Positions 34,368-43,919 are shown, numbered from the stretch's first letter. The stretch is DNA of 64,000 nt from an uncultured Bacilli bacterium (GCA_934098665.1 CAKOOO010000004.1:1-64000), one strand, 5' to 3'. Notes: generated by a model from the letters alone, not told the origin. Program-made: numbers and translations.

Positions 34368-35168
34368 ATGGAAATTAATAAGTCTTTAACAAAGTTATTA
34401 GAATTATATAATGAGAATAAAATTGCTCATGCTTATTTGCTTGAAACAAATGATGTCATAAAATGTTTAAATGAAGTTAAGGAAATGTTAAAAATTATTT
34501 TTAAAGATATTGAAAATATAAATGAACTTATTGATAAAGAATATTTACCAAGTTTAAAAATTATTAATACCTTAGAAAAAAATATAAAAAAAGAGGACAT
34601 TGATTTAATTCAAAAGTCTTTTGCTTTATCATCACAGTATACTTCATTAAACGTTTATATTATTGTAAATCCTGAAAAAATGAATAGTTCAGCATATAAT
34701 AAGTTGTTAAAATTTTTAGAAGAACCTGAAGAAAATATAATTGGCTTTTTTATTACAAATGCAAAAGAAAACATAGCAAGTACTATTATTAGTCGATGTG
34801 AAATTATAAAAGTTATTTATGCTAATTTAGAAGAAAATAGTAATTTAAATATTGACAAGGAAAGATATAGTAAAATTTATGAAGATGCCAAAGAATATAT
34901 AAATAAAATTGAACTAGAAAAAGAAAACATTATCTTGTATAATAATAGTGTGATATTGAAGAAATATGCAAACAGAAATGATCTTACAGATTTAATAAAA
35001 GTTATGTATAAAATATATTTTGATGCATTTCATAGCAAAAATAAATACCATAACAATTATAAAAAATTAAAGATTATTTCAACATATTTATATAAGTGTC
35101 AGTACAATGTTAATTTAAATTTATTTTTAGATTCATTGACATTTGAGATTGGAGAATTAAATGATTAG
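34368..35168 (+). CDS. holB: DNA polymerase III subunit delta prime
   Basis: HolB (266 aa) is a clamp-loader subunit. Family features are NKIAHAYLLE near the N-terminus, LLKFLEEPEENIIGFFITNA and the sensor STIISRCEII. No P-loop or zinc module is visible, and the protein is about 60 aa shorter than the Bacillus form; it is probably purely structural. AAAAGGAGAAG precedes the start. ricT overlaps its end by 8 bp. Confidence 0.88.
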   Translation: MEINKSLTKLLELYNENKIAHAYLLETNDVIKCLNEVKEMLKIIFKDIENINELIDKEYLPSLKIINTLEKNIKKEDIDLIQKSFALSSQYTSLNVYIIVNPEKMNSSAYNKLLKFLEEPEENIIGFFITNAKENIASTIISRCEIIKVIYANLEENSNLNIDKERYSKIYEDAKEYINKIELEKENIILYNNSVILKKYANRNDLTDLIKVMYKIYFDAFHSKNKYHNNYKKLKIISTYLYKCQYNVNLNLFLDSLTFEIGELND

Positions 35169-35946
35169 TTATGCGGTTTGTTATAAAGGTAATAGCAAAT
35201 GTTATTATTTTCAAAGTGAAGAAAAATATAATATAAATGATGAGGTTATTGTTGATACTGATAAAGGTTATCAATATGCAAAGGTAGTTAAAATTGTTGA
35301 ACCATTAAAAAATAACGAATATAAAAATATTATTAGAAAAGCTACTGAAGCTGATCAAAATATTTTTTATAGTAATTTGAAAGATGCTGAAATTGCATTA
35401 AAAAAAGCAAAAGAAATTGTTAATACTTTAAATTTAAAAATGTATTTGATAAATTCGCAATATAATTTAGACAGGACTCAACTTTTGTTTAATTTTTATG
35501 CAGATGAAAGAATAGATTTTCGTGAGCTTGCAAAAAAACTTGCAGGAATATATCGTACTAGAATTGAACTTCGTCAAGTTGGTGCAAGAGATAAAGCTAA
35601 ACAAATATCAGGCATAGGGGTATGTGGCTGCAAACTTTGTTGTTCTAATTTTTTAAATCAATTTGATTCAATTACAATGAATATGGCAAAAGATCAAAAC
35701 ATTGCCTTAAATCCAAATAAAATTAATGGATGTTGTGGACGATTACTTTGCTGTTTAAGTTATGAAGACGAGGAATATATTCGTTGTGGAAAAGATTTAT
35801 TGTCTGTTGGAACAATAATAAAATATAAAGGTAAAGATGCAACAATTATTGGTGTAGATATACTTAATAAAAAATATAAAATTGTATGTGGGGAAGAAAA
35901 ATTATTAATTGATGTGGAGTTAAATCAAAATGATAGTGAAAAATGA
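35161..35946 (+). CDS. ricT: Regulatory iron-sulfur protein RicT (YaaT), PSP1 domain
   Basis: RicT with RicA and RicF forms the Y-complex that binds Fe-S clusters, adapts RNase Y and promotes Spo0A activation and competence in Bacillus. The 261-aa PSP1-family protein has RELAKKLAGIYRTRIELRQV in slightly altered form, then the cysteine motifs CGCKLCC and CCGRLLCCLSYE, which are cluster ligands. It ends in TGA. It overlaps holB and trmN6, the Bacillus order holB-yaaT-(yabA)-yabB without yabA. Confidence 0.93.
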   Translation: MISYAVCYKGNSKCYYFQSEEKYNINDEVIVDTDKGYQYAKVVKIVEPLKNNEYKNIIRKATEADQNIFYSNLKDAEIALKKAKEIVNTLNLKMYLINSQYNLDRTQLLFNFYADERIDFRELAKKLAGIYRTRIELRQVGARDKAKQISGIGVCGCKLCCSNFLNQFDSITMNMAKDQNIALNPNKINGCCGRLLCCLSYEDEEYIRCGKDLLSVGTIIKYKGKDATIIGVDILNKKYKIVCGEEKLLIDVELNQNDSEK

Positions 35947-36631
35947 TTTATTCGATTATGAAAATAAATATATATTTCAAGATACTGAATATTTTAAATT
36001 TTCTTTAGATTCTGTCTTACTTGCGGAGTATGCTAAAAAGGATTTGGTTAACGGTCCAATTTTAGAAATGTGTGCTGGTAATAGTGTTATTTCAATGATA
36101 TTAACTATATATACAAATAATGAGATAGTAAACTTTGAAATACAAGAAAAAATACATGATTTAGCAAAATTATCTATAAATGAAAATAATTTAAAAAATA
36201 AAATTACATTGATAAATGATGACATTAAAAATATTGGTAATTATTATAAAAAAAATTATTTTAAAAATATAATTTGTAATCCACCTTATTTTGAATATAA
36301 TGGCCAAATGGGTAATCTTACTTATGAAAAGCGTATAGCTAGACATGAAGTTGCAATAACTTTAGAGGAAATTTTCAAAATTTCAAAAGATTATCTTGAA
36401 AATAATGGACATTTGTATATTATAAATAGATCACAACGACTGGATGAATTATTTGTTTTGGCAAATAAATATAATATTAATGTAAAAGAAGTTCAATTTG
36501 TCAAAACAAAAGAAACTGAAAAGCCTAGTTTAGTTATAATAAAATGTATTAAAAATAGTAAAAAACATGTAATAATAAATGATATAATTTGTATAAATAA
36601 TATGAAGTCTTATAAAAATATTTTTAAGTAG
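35930..36631 (+). CDS. trmN6: tRNA1(Val) A37 N6-methyltransferase family protein
   Basis: A 233-aa SAM-dependent methyltransferase related to TrmN6/YfiC and Bacillus YabB. The N-terminal FKFSLDSVLLAEYA segment, the SAM-binding GPILEMCAGNSVIS, and the catalytic NPPY in IICNPPYFEY are visible, followed by ARHEVAITLEEI, a family marker. It overlaps ricT by 17 bp. The tRNA substrate is inferred from the family. Confidence 0.88.
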   Translation: MIVKNDLFDYENKYIFQDTEYFKFSLDSVLLAEYAKKDLVNGPILEMCAGNSVISMILTIYTNNEIVNFEIQEKIHDLAKLSINENNLKNKITLINDDIKNIGNYYKKNYFKNIICNPPYFEYNGQMGNLTYEKRIARHEVAITLEEIFKISKDYLENNGHLYIINRSQRLDELFVLANKYNINVKEVQFVKTKETEKPSLVIIKCIKNSKKHVIINDIICINNMKSYKNIFK

Positions 36632-36649
36632 TAAAAGAAAGGAAAAAAT

Positions 36650-37198
36650 ATGAAGTTAATAGTTGGATTAGGTAATCCTGGCAAAGAATATGAAAATACC
36701 CGTCACAATGTTGGTTTTATTATTCTAAATTCAATATTAAAAAATGAAAAATGGTTAAAAAAAGATAATTATGAATATATTGAAAAAAATTATAATAACG
36801 AAAAAGTACTTTTTGTCAAACCACTTACTTTTATGAATTTATCTGGGCTAGCTGTTCAAAAAATAGTACATTTTTATAAAATTCAAACAGAAGATATTTT
36901 AATAATTCATGATGATTTAGATATAAAATCTAAAACAGTAAAATTTAAATTTAACTCTTCCTCCGGAGGTCATAATGGTATAAAATCAATAATATTCTCT
37001 TTAAACAGCCAAAACTTTGGTCAATTAAAAATAGGCATTGGCTCAACAAATAATAATATAAAAGATTTTGTTTTGGGTAAACTATCAAAAGAAGAATTAA
37101 ATTTTTTACAAAGTGATGTTTTTGGTGAAATGATTAATTATTATATAGAAAATGGCATTGAAAAAACAATGAATAAATATAATTGTAAAGGTGATTAA
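36650..37198 (+). CDS. pth: Peptidyl-tRNA hydrolase
   Basis: Pth (SpoVC) releases peptides from peptidyl-tRNA lost from ribosomes. The 182-aa protein starts MKLIVGLGNPGKEYENTRHN, with the catalytic histidine in TRHNVGF (H20), the asparagine of PLTFMNLSG, and IIHDDLD with the catalytic aspartate. AGAAAGGA precedes it. mfd starts directly after the stop, as in Bacillus. Confidence 0.97.
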   Translation: MKLIVGLGNPGKEYENTRHNVGFIILNSILKNEKWLKKDNYEYIEKNYNNEKVLFVKPLTFMNLSGLAVQKIVHFYKIQTEDILIIHDDLDIKSKTVKFKFNSSSGGHNGIKSIIFSLNSQNFGQLKIGIGSTNNNIKDFVLGKLSKEELNFLQSDVFGEMINYYIENGIEKTMNKYNCKGD

Positions 37199-40100
37199 AT
37201 GGACTTTTTAGATAATTATTTTACATATAAAAATAATGTTACAATATGTGGTTTAACTTCCGAGTTAAATGTTTTTTATGTGTTAAATTTATTTAAAAAA
37301 TCTAATAGAAATATAATTGTTTTAACAAGCAATATTTATGAAGCTAATAAATATTATAATCTTTTTCAAACTTATACAAATAATGTACTACTTTTTTTAA
37401 AAGACGATTTTATACATTCAATGGTTGCATCATCTCCTGAATTAAAACTAACAAGATTAAATACACTTGATAAATTAAGTGTTAGCAAAAACATTATAAT
37501 ATGTAATTTATCAGCTTATTTAATGTTTTTACCAAATAAAAATGATGCTATTAATCAAAAATATAAAATTTCTATAGGTGATGTAATAAACAGAAACGAA
37601 TTTATAGAAAAATTATATTACTTTGGTTATGTAAAAGATTCTATAACTATGAGTACAGGAGATTTTTCTGTAAGAGGCATGATAATTGATATATTTTTAA
37701 TAAATGAAAAACATCCCATTAGAATAGAACTTGATGATGATAAAATAATTAGTATTCGATATTTTAATGAAGATACTCAAAGAACAATAGAAAATATTGA
37801 AAATATTATAATTAAGCCAATTACTGAACTTAAAACAAAAACATATTCATCTTTTTATGATTATACAGATAATGCAGCACTTATAAAAATAAATAGTAAT
37901 CAAATTGAAGTATCATATAAAAAATTAATGTTAGATATTTTAAATTATTCAAAAGAAAATAATATAGAAGAAAAATTAATGTTTGAATATGATGAAATTA
38001 ATCCAGAATATCAGATATCATTAAATTCTTTAAAAGAAAATATAGATGATATAGAAATTAATACAAAATCATTAGATAATTTTAATAACGACTTTGAACT
38101 TTTAAAAACAAGAGTAAATTCTTGGTTAAATGAAAATAAAACAGTCATTTTTTGTCTTTCTAATGATCGAGAAATAAAGAAAATTAATAAGTTAATTTCA
38201 AATGTAAAAATAATTAAACAAAAAATTAACAATGGTTTTATAATTAATAATTTAATTGTAATCGGAGAATTTGATATAGATAATGTAAAAAGAGACTATA
38301 AGTATCAAAATAATTTATATGGTGGTAAAAAGATAACTGATTATAATGAATTAAATAAAGGAGATTATGTTGTTCATATAAATCATGGTATAGGTATATA
38401 TAATGGCATTGTTAGTTTAACAAGTAATAATATTACAAAAGATTATATTCAAATACTATATTTAGGTAATGATAAAATTTATGTTCCTGTTCAAAAAATA
38501 GAAAAAATATATAAGTACTCTGATAAAGATGGAATTGCTCCGAAATTAAATAAATTAAATTCTTCATCTTGGTTAAAAACAAGAAAATATGTTGAATCAA
38601 AAATTAAAGATATAACTCAAGAATTAATGGATTTATATCAAAAAAGAATATCAATTAAAATTAATCCATATAAAACATATGAGGAAGAAGAAATATTTGA
38701 TAAAGAATTTATTTATAATTTAACAATGGATCAAAAAAGAGCAATTAATGATATTAATGATGATTTAACTTCAGGCGTTCCTATGGACAGACTTTTATGT
38801 GGCGATGTCGGCTTTGGTAAAACTGAAGTTGCATTAAGAGCTATGTTTAAGGCAGTTTTAAATAATTATCAAGTAATTTATTTATGCCCAACAACTATTT
38901 TATCTAAGCAGCAGTATAATGTTGCATTAAAAAGATTTAATTCTTGGCCAATTACAATTAAACTTTATAATAGGTTTACCACTAAAAAAGAGGAAACTCA
39001 AATTTTACAAGGTGCTGAAAAAGGGACTATTGATATAATTTTTGGTACGCACAAATTATTAAATGAAAAACTAAAAATGAAAAAATTAGGTTTGCTCATT
39101 ATTGATGAAGAGCAAAGGTTTGGTGTAAAACATAAAGAAAAAATTAAAGAGTTAAAAAATGATATTAATGTATTGACATTATCCGCTACACCAATACCAA
39201 GGACATTAAAAATGGCTTTATCTGGGCTACGTAATTTATCAATCATCGAAACTGCTCCAAGTAATAGATATCCTGTGCAAACATATGTTGCGTCCGAAGA
39301 TGAGTTACTTGTAAAAGATGCAATTTATAAAGAAATAAGTAGAGATGGTCAGATATTTATTTTGTATAATAATATTGCAAACCTTGAGCAAAAAGTATAT
39401 GAAATAAACAAATTAGTACCTGAGGCAAAGTGTAGATTTGCACATGGTCAAATGGATAAAGACGACCTTGATGATATTATGGAAGATTTTACTTTACATA
39501 AATTTGATGTTCTTATTTGTACAACTATTATTGAAAATGGAATTGATATAGCTAATGCAAATACATTAATTGTATACGATGCCGATAGATTTGGTTTATC
39601 CCAACTATATCAAATTCGAGGAAGAGTTGGTAGAAGCGATAAAATTGCTTATGCCTATTTACTATATAATAAAAATAAAATGCTTAATGATATAGCAATT
39701 AAGCGCCTTCAAGCAATTAAAGAGTTTACTGCATTAGGAAGTGGTTACAAAATTGCTATGCGTGATTTATCTATTAGAGGTTCTGGAGATATATTTGGTT
39801 CATCACAAGCTGGTTTTGTAGATACGGTTGGAGTGTCATTATATACTAAAATGATTGAAGATGAGTTAAAAAAAATTAATGGTATAAAGGTTGAGGAAGA
39901 TGATGACGAACAAACACTTATTAATATAGATACTCATATAGATGATAATTACGTAAGTGATGAAAATATTAAAATTGAAATACATCAAATGATAAATGAA
40001 ATAGATTCTTATGATAAATTAATAGAAATTAAATCAAAAATAATTGATAGATTTGGTAAAATAGATGATAAAATAGAAAACTATATGTATGAAGAATGGT

Positions 40101-40348
40101 TTGAAAAACTAGCACAAAAATTAAATATCACAAGAGTAAGACAAAATGATAGATTTATAGAATTAGAATTACCAAAACAGCTTTCTAGTGAGGTTAAAGG
40201 TGATAAATTATTAATTAACGCACTTAGCATAAATAAAAACTTCAATTTTTCATATCGTCATGACTGTATTATCATTTCATTACAGTTAAAAGGTTTAGAG
40301 GATCATTTTATTAAATATATTGTAAAACTATTAAATACTTTAGTATAA
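37199..40348 (+). CDS. mfd: Transcription-repair coupling factor Mfd
   Basis: Mfd (1049 aa) pushes stalled RNA polymerase off DNA and recruits UvrA. The N-terminal UvrB-like region, the RNA-polymerase-interacting domain (GDYVVHINHGIGIYNGI) and the superfamily 2 motor are in order, with Walker A GDVGFGKTEV, the DEEQRFG box, SATPIPRT, and FTLHKFDVLICTTIIENGID with the GRVGRS motif. The C-terminal part is the regulatory domain. It is some 120 residues shorter than the Bacillus protein, in the N-terminal half. Confidence 0.97.
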   Translation: MDFLDNYFTYKNNVTICGLTSELNVFYVLNLFKKSNRNIIVLTSNIYEANKYYNLFQTYTNNVLLFLKDDFIHSMVASSPELKLTRLNTLDKLSVSKNIIICNLSAYLMFLPNKNDAINQKYKISIGDVINRNEFIEKLYYFGYVKDSITMSTGDFSVRGMIIDIFLINEKHPIRIELDDDKIISIRYFNEDTQRTIENIENIIIKPITELKTKTYSSFYDYTDNAALIKINSNQIEVSYKKLMLDILNYSKENNIEEKLMFEYDEINPEYQISLNSLKENIDDIEINTKSLDNFNNDFELLKTRVNSWLNENKTVIFCLSNDREIKKINKLISNVKIIKQKINNGFIINNLIVIGEFDIDNVKRDYKYQNNLYGGKKITDYNELNKGDYVVHINHGIGIYNGIVSLTSNNITKDYIQILYLGNDKIYVPVQKIEKIYKYSDKDGIAPKLNKLNSSSWLKTRKYVESKIKDITQELMDLYQKRISIKINPYKTYEEEEIFDKEFIYNLTMDQKRAINDINDDLTSGVPMDRLLCGDVGFGKTEVALRAMFKAVLNNYQVIYLCPTTILSKQQYNVALKRFNSWPITIKLYNRFTTKKEETQILQGAEKGTIDIIFGTHKLLNEKLKMKKLGLLIIDEEQRFGVKHKEKIKELKNDINVLTLSATPIPRTLKMALSGLRNLSIIETAPSNRYPVQTYVASEDELLVKDAIYKEISRDGQIFILYNNIANLEQKVYEINKLVPEAKCRFAHGQMDKDDLDDIMEDFTLHKFDVLICTTIIENGIDIANANTLIVYDADRFGLSQLYQIRGRVGRSDKIAYAYLLYNKNKMLNDIAIKRLQAIKEFTALGSGYKIAMRDLSIRGSGDIFGSSQAGFVDTVGVSLYTKMIEDELKKINGIKVEEDDDEQTLINIDTHIDDNYVSDENIKIEIHQMINEIDSYDKLIEIKSKIIDRFGKIDDKIENYMYEEWFEKLAQKLNITRVRQNDRFIELELPKQLSSEVKGDKLLINALSINKNFNFSYRHDCIIISLQLKGLEDHFIKYIVKLLNTLV

Positions 40349-40363
40349 ACATAATAAAATAAT

Positions 40364-40390
40364 ACACACTATAATTGAGGTGTGTTTTTT
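40364..40390 (+). terminator. Terminator-like hairpin between mfd and spoVT
   Basis: Stem ACACAC/GTGTGT (40364-40369 with 40380-40385) followed by U7. The right arm contains part of the GAGGTG Shine-Dalgarno of spoVT, so the hairpin could also limit spoVT translation. A TATAAT hexamer (40370-40375) lies in the loop. Confidence 0.45.
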
Positions 40391-40877
40391 GAAAAGTACA
40401 GGAATTGTTAGAAAAATTGATGAATTAGGTAGAATAGTAATTCCTAAAGAAATAAGAAATGTGTTAAATATACAATGTAATGATGATATAGAAATTTATG
40501 TTGATAATTATAATATAATATTAAAAAAATATGAAAAGTCGGGTAATTTAATAAATTATATAAACAAAATAGTAACATTTTTTAATGATTATTCTGATAT
40601 AAAAATGTATGTAACAAATAAAGAAAAAATAATTTCTCAAGGAGACTTATTAAATGTAAAATTAAATGCTAAATTAAAGGAATTAGTTGAAGAAAGAAAA
40701 AAATATGAAAGTGATAATTTAGATTTAATTTTAAACATTAATGGGTATTTTAATATTTTTCCCATAATAATTGATAGCGATATTATAGGTTTATTAGTAT
40801 TTGTAAAAGATGATAATTTTACGAAATCAGAACAAAATTTATGCAATATTATTTTAAAAATTGTTGAAAACAAATAA
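40389..40877 (+). CDS. spoVT: Stage V sporulation protein T, AbrB-type regulator
   Basis: SpoVT tunes sigma-G-dependent genes in the forespore. The 162-aa protein has an N-terminal SpoVT-AbrB swapped-hairpin DNA-binding domain (MKSTGIVRKIDELGRIVIPKE begins it) and a C-terminal GAF-like domain (about 55-160). The TTG at 40389 is chosen because it reproduces the family start and has GAGGTG upstream. It is slightly shorter than the Bacillus protein (178 aa). In Bacillus spoVT follows mfd as here. Confidence 0.93.
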   Translation: MKSTGIVRKIDELGRIVIPKEIRNVLNIQCNDDIEIYVDNYNIILKKYEKSGNLINYINKIVTFFNDYSDIKMYVTNKEKIISQGDLLNVKLNAKLKELVEERKKYESDNLDLILNINGYFNIFPIIIDSDIIGLLVFVKDDNFTKSEQNLCNIILKIVENK

Positions 40878-40892
40878 TAAATATGTTAAGAT
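40864..40892 (+). promoter_or_regulatory. Promoter of the T-box-controlled dut-metG unit
   Basis: TTGAAA (40864-40869), 17-bp spacer, TAAGAT (40887-40892), at the end of spoVT and just before the T-box leader. Confidence 0.55.
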
Positions 40893-40907
40893 GAATTTGT
40901 TAATGTT

Positions 40908-41095
40908 GAAAAGGGAAGATTTATAGAATAATTTTTTGTAGAGAGTTTTTCATAGGTGAAAGAAAAATATTAATTATCTATATTGTGAGCCTTTGAGTTA
41001 ACGGGTAATTCCCTTATAATTAAAAGTGCATGATAATCATGAATTAAGGTGGTACCGCGGATATTTATTCGTCCTTTAGTTCATGATTTTTTGTT
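40908..41095 (+). promoter_or_regulatory. T-box riboswitch leader (tRNA-sensing) upstream of dut-metG
   Basis: A T-box leader senses uncharged tRNA. Stem I is visible: a base helix AAAGG/CCTTT, a TATAGA...TCTATA helix, the distal GTAGAGAG motif and an apical hairpin TTTTTC/GAAAAA with loop containing GGTGAA. The antiterminator T-box sequence AAGGTGGTACCGCGG is at 41046-41060. The terminator pairs 41036-41049 with 41073-41087 and has a U-run (41087-41091). The presumed specifier strand is near 40981-40990 (TATTGTGAGC); it lacks ATG, although the regulated aminoacyl-tRNA synthetase is MetG. Confidence 0.9.
41036..41095 (+). terminator. Regulated terminator of the T-box leader
   Basis: Left arm ATCATGAATTAAGG (41036-41049) pairs with CCTTTAGTTCATGAT (41073-41087), followed by U-rich sequence. 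The left arm shares bases with the T-box antiterminator, giving the switch. Confidence 0.85.
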
Positions 41096-41117
41096 TTAAA
41101 AAAAGAAGGAGTAGGAA

Positions 41118-41591
41118 ATGGAAAGAGGATTTGAAAAAATAAGTTATGAAGAATTTCAAAAGTTAGAAAATGCAAGTAAAGAGTTATACGATAGTATAGT
41201 TTTACCTGAAAGAAAAACAAGTAAAAGTGCTGGATATGATTTTATAGCATTTTCTGATATTGTTATTAAACCTGGAGAAATAAAAAAAATACCTACAGGC
41301 TATAAAGTTAAACTTCAGGATGACGAAGTATTATTAATTGTGGTAAGAAGTTCAATGGGATTTAAGTATAATATTAGATTATGTAATCAAGTTGGCGTAA
41401 TTGATGCTGATTATTACAATAATAGTTCTAATGAAGGTCATATGTTTGTAGCACTTCAAAATGAAGGTAATAAAGATTTTATTATTAATAAAGGTGATGC
41501 CTATGCTCAAGGAATTATAATTAAATATCTAACTTGTGGTGAAGAAAATAATCATAAGCGTACTGGTGGCATTGGAAGTACTAATAAATAG
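41118..41591 (+). CDS. dut: dUTP diphosphatase
   Basis: A trimeric-type dUTPase (157 aa) hydrolysing dUTP to dUMP and PPi. The five motifs appear in order: SAGYDFIA (I), RSSMGFK (II), NQVGVIDADYY (III), GDAYAQGII (IV) and RTGGIGSTNK (V). A 35-residue N-terminal addition (ERGFEKISYEEFQKL and following) precedes motif I. AGAAGGAG precedes the start. It is the first gene after a T-box leader, and metG follows 8 bp later, so it is apparently co-regulated with a tRNA synthetase. Confidence 0.93.
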   Translation: MERGFEKISYEEFQKLENASKELYDSIVLPERKTSKSAGYDFIAFSDIVIKPGEIKKIPTGYKVKLQDDEVLLIVVRSSMGFKYNIRLCNQVGVIDADYYNNSSNEGHMFVALQNEGNKDFIINKGDAYAQGIIIKYLTCGEENNHKRTGGIGSTNK

Positions 41592-41599
41592 GAGGGACA

Positions 41600-43132
41600 A
41601 TGGAAAATAAAAAATTTTATATAACAACTCCAATATATTATCCATCAGATAATTTTCATATTGGACATTGCTATACAACTATTATTGCTGATTCTATAGC
41701 AAGATTTAAAAGGTTATCTGGTTATGATACATTTTTCTTAACAGGAACTGATGAACATGGACAAAAAATTGAAAAAAAGGCAAAGGCAGTAGGAGTTACA
41801 CCTAAAGAGTATGTTGATAAAATCGTAGAAAATGCAAAAGATTTATGGAAAAGCCTAGGAATTAGTTATGACAAATTTATTAGAACAACAGATGATTATC
41901 ACGAAGAAACTGTTCAAAAAATATTTAAAAAATTATATGACCAAGGCGATATTTATAAGGGTGAATACACAGGACTTTATTGTACACCTTGTGAATCATT
42001 TTGGACAGAAACTCAACTTGATGAAAATGGATTATGTCCCGACTGTCATAGACCAGTTCATGAAGTAAAAGAAGAAGCTTACTTTTTTAAACTATCAAAA
42101 TATCAAAATAAATTAGAAAAATTTTTAAATGATAATCCAGATTTTATTGAACCTATTTCAAGAAAAAATGAAATGATAAATAATTTTATTAAACCTGGAC
42201 TAACTGATTTATGTGTATCTAGAACCTCTTTTACATGGGGGATACCAGTTTCATTTGATACTAAACACGTTGTTTATGTATGGATAGATGCATTATCAAA
42301 TTATATTTCGGCATTAGGTTATTTATCAAAAGATGATAAATTATTTCAAAAGTATTGGCCTGCAGATCTACATATAGTGGGTAAAGAGATAGTTAGGTTT
42401 CATACAATTATTTGGCCAATTATGTTAATGGCACTTGATTTACCACTACCTAAAAAAGTTTTTGGTCATGGTTGGCTTGTAATAGATGGTGGCAAAATAT
42501 CAAAAAGTTTAGGTAATTATAAAGACCCAAGAGAATATATAAATCTATATGGTGTGGATGCCATAAGATATTATGTTCTTCGTGAAGTACCCTTCGGAAG
42601 TGATGGTAATTTTTCTGAAGAGGCTTTAATAAATCGAACTAATTCAGATTTAGCCAATATTTTAGGAAATCTTGTAAATAGAACAATTAGCATGGTAAAT
42701 AAATATTTTGAAGGTACAATTGAAAATAAATATGTAAAAGAACCTATTGATGAAGATTTAATTAATTATTCATTATCATTAAAGGATAATGTTACGCAAG
42801 AGGTTGATAAATTAGATATATCAAATGCAATAGATTTAATATTTGATTTATTTAGAAAATGTAATAAATATATAGATGAAGTAACCCCTTGGATACTTGC
42901 GAAGGATGAAAGTAAAAAAGAGCGTCTTGAAACAATCTTATATAATTTATTAGAGTGTATAAGAATTGGAACCGTTTTATTGCAAGCATTTTTACCAACT
43001 ACATGTGAAAAAATTTTTAAACAAATTAATACGAAAGAAACGACATTTGACAGTATAAATGAATTTGGAAATTATGAATCACCAAATAAAGTTGGGATGG
43101 CTCAAGTATTATTTGCAAGGATAGAAAAGTAA
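41600..43132 (+). CDS. metG: Methionyl-tRNA synthetase
   Basis: A class I synthetase (510 aa) with the HIGH motif in NFHIGHCYTT, a zinc-type insertion with CTPCESFW and CPDCHRPV, and KMSKS as KISKSLGN. The C-terminal EMAP-like tRNA-binding domain of the Bacillus enzyme (about 660 aa) is missing; the sequence ends after the helical anticodon domain. GGAGG precedes the start. tatD follows with a TAATG overlap, the usual Firmicute order. Confidence 0.96.
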   Translation: MENKKFYITTPIYYPSDNFHIGHCYTTIIADSIARFKRLSGYDTFFLTGTDEHGQKIEKKAKAVGVTPKEYVDKIVENAKDLWKSLGISYDKFIRTTDDYHEETVQKIFKKLYDQGDIYKGEYTGLYCTPCESFWTETQLDENGLCPDCHRPVHEVKEEAYFFKLSKYQNKLEKFLNDNPDFIEPISRKNEMINNFIKPGLTDLCVSRTSFTWGIPVSFDTKHVVYVWIDALSNYISALGYLSKDDKLFQKYWPADLHIVGKEIVRFHTIIWPIMLMALDLPLPKKVFGHGWLVIDGGKISKSLGNYKDPREYINLYGVDAIRYYVLREVPFGSDGNFSEEALINRTNSDLANILGNLVNRTISMVNKYFEGTIENKYVKEPIDEDLINYSLSLKDNVTQEVDKLDISNAIDLIFDLFRKCNKYIDEVTPWILAKDESKKERLETILYNLLECIRIGTVLLQAFLPTTCEKIFKQINTKETTFDSINEFGNYESPNKVGMAQVLFARIEK

Positions 43133-43881
43133 TGTTTATTGATATACATTGTCATTTATATAAAGAATATTATGATGATATAAATGATGTAATTAATCTT
43201 TCTAAAAAAGATGGTATAGCTCTTTTTATAAATGCTGGCTCTGATATAAAATCAAATAAAGAAATTTTAAATCAAAATATAAATGGACTTTATAAAGTTA
43301 TAGGATATCATCCTGAGTTTGCTTCATCAATAACAATAAATGATTTAGAATTATTAGAAAATCAGATAATTAATAATCATATTGTTGGTATAGGTGAAAT
43401 AGGACTTGATTATCATTATGAAGACTATGATAAAGAAAAACAAATAAATTTATTTGAGTATCAGCTATACCTTGCACAAAAATATAGCTTACCTGTGGTT
43501 ATTCATTCAAGGCAGGCGACCTCAGATACTATTAACATATTAAAAAAATATTTAGTTAAAGGTGTTATTCATTCATTTTCTGGTAGTATAGAAAGTGCTA
43601 AAGAATATATTAAAATGGGTTTTTTGTTAGGGGTAAATGGAGTTATTACTTTTAAAAATTGTAAATTAATCGAAGTATATAAAAGTCTAGGTGTAGATAA
43701 TATTGTTTTTGAAACAGATAGTCCATATCTTACTCCTGTTCCTTTAAGAGGTAAACAAAATTATCCCGGTAATATAAAATATGTAGCAAACTTTATTTCA
43801 GAAAATTTAAATATTTCTTTAAATAAGCTTTCTGATATTACAAATGAAAATGTAAAAAAATGTTTTAAAATAAGTATATGA
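43132..43881 (+). CDS. tatD: TatD-family metal-dependent hydrolase / DNase
   Basis: A 249-aa TIM-barrel metal hydrolase of the TatD family, known as 3'-5' exonuclease. Metal-binding motifs are DIHCHL (3-8), GEIGLDYH, PVVIHSR and IHSFSG, and ETDSPYL. Bacillus has the same neighbour order metG-tatD(yabD). It ends in TGA. It overlaps metG by one base pair. Confidence 0.93.
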   Translation: MFIDIHCHLYKEYYDDINDVINLSKKDGIALFINAGSDIKSNKEILNQNINGLYKVIGYHPEFASSITINDLELLENQIINNHIVGIGEIGLDYHYEDYDKEKQINLFEYQLYLAQKYSLPVVIHSRQATSDTINILKKYLVKGVIHSFSGSIESAKEYIKMGFLLGVNGVITFKNCKLIEVYKSLGVDNIVFETDSPYLTPVPLRGKQNYPGNIKYVANFISENLNISLNKLSDITNENVKKCFKISI

Positions 43882-43913
43882 TAAAATTCATGTACTTTTT
43901 TTTCAACTCATGT

Positions 43914-43919
43914 TATAAT
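43914..43919 (+). promoter_or_regulatory. Extended -10 promoter for the 3D-like gene
   Basis: TGT-TATAAT, a perfect -10 with TG extension, 16 bp upstream of the ATG at 43935. No good -35 is visible. The very short leader leaves little room beyond the GAGGAT ribosome-binding site. Confidence 0.5.
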
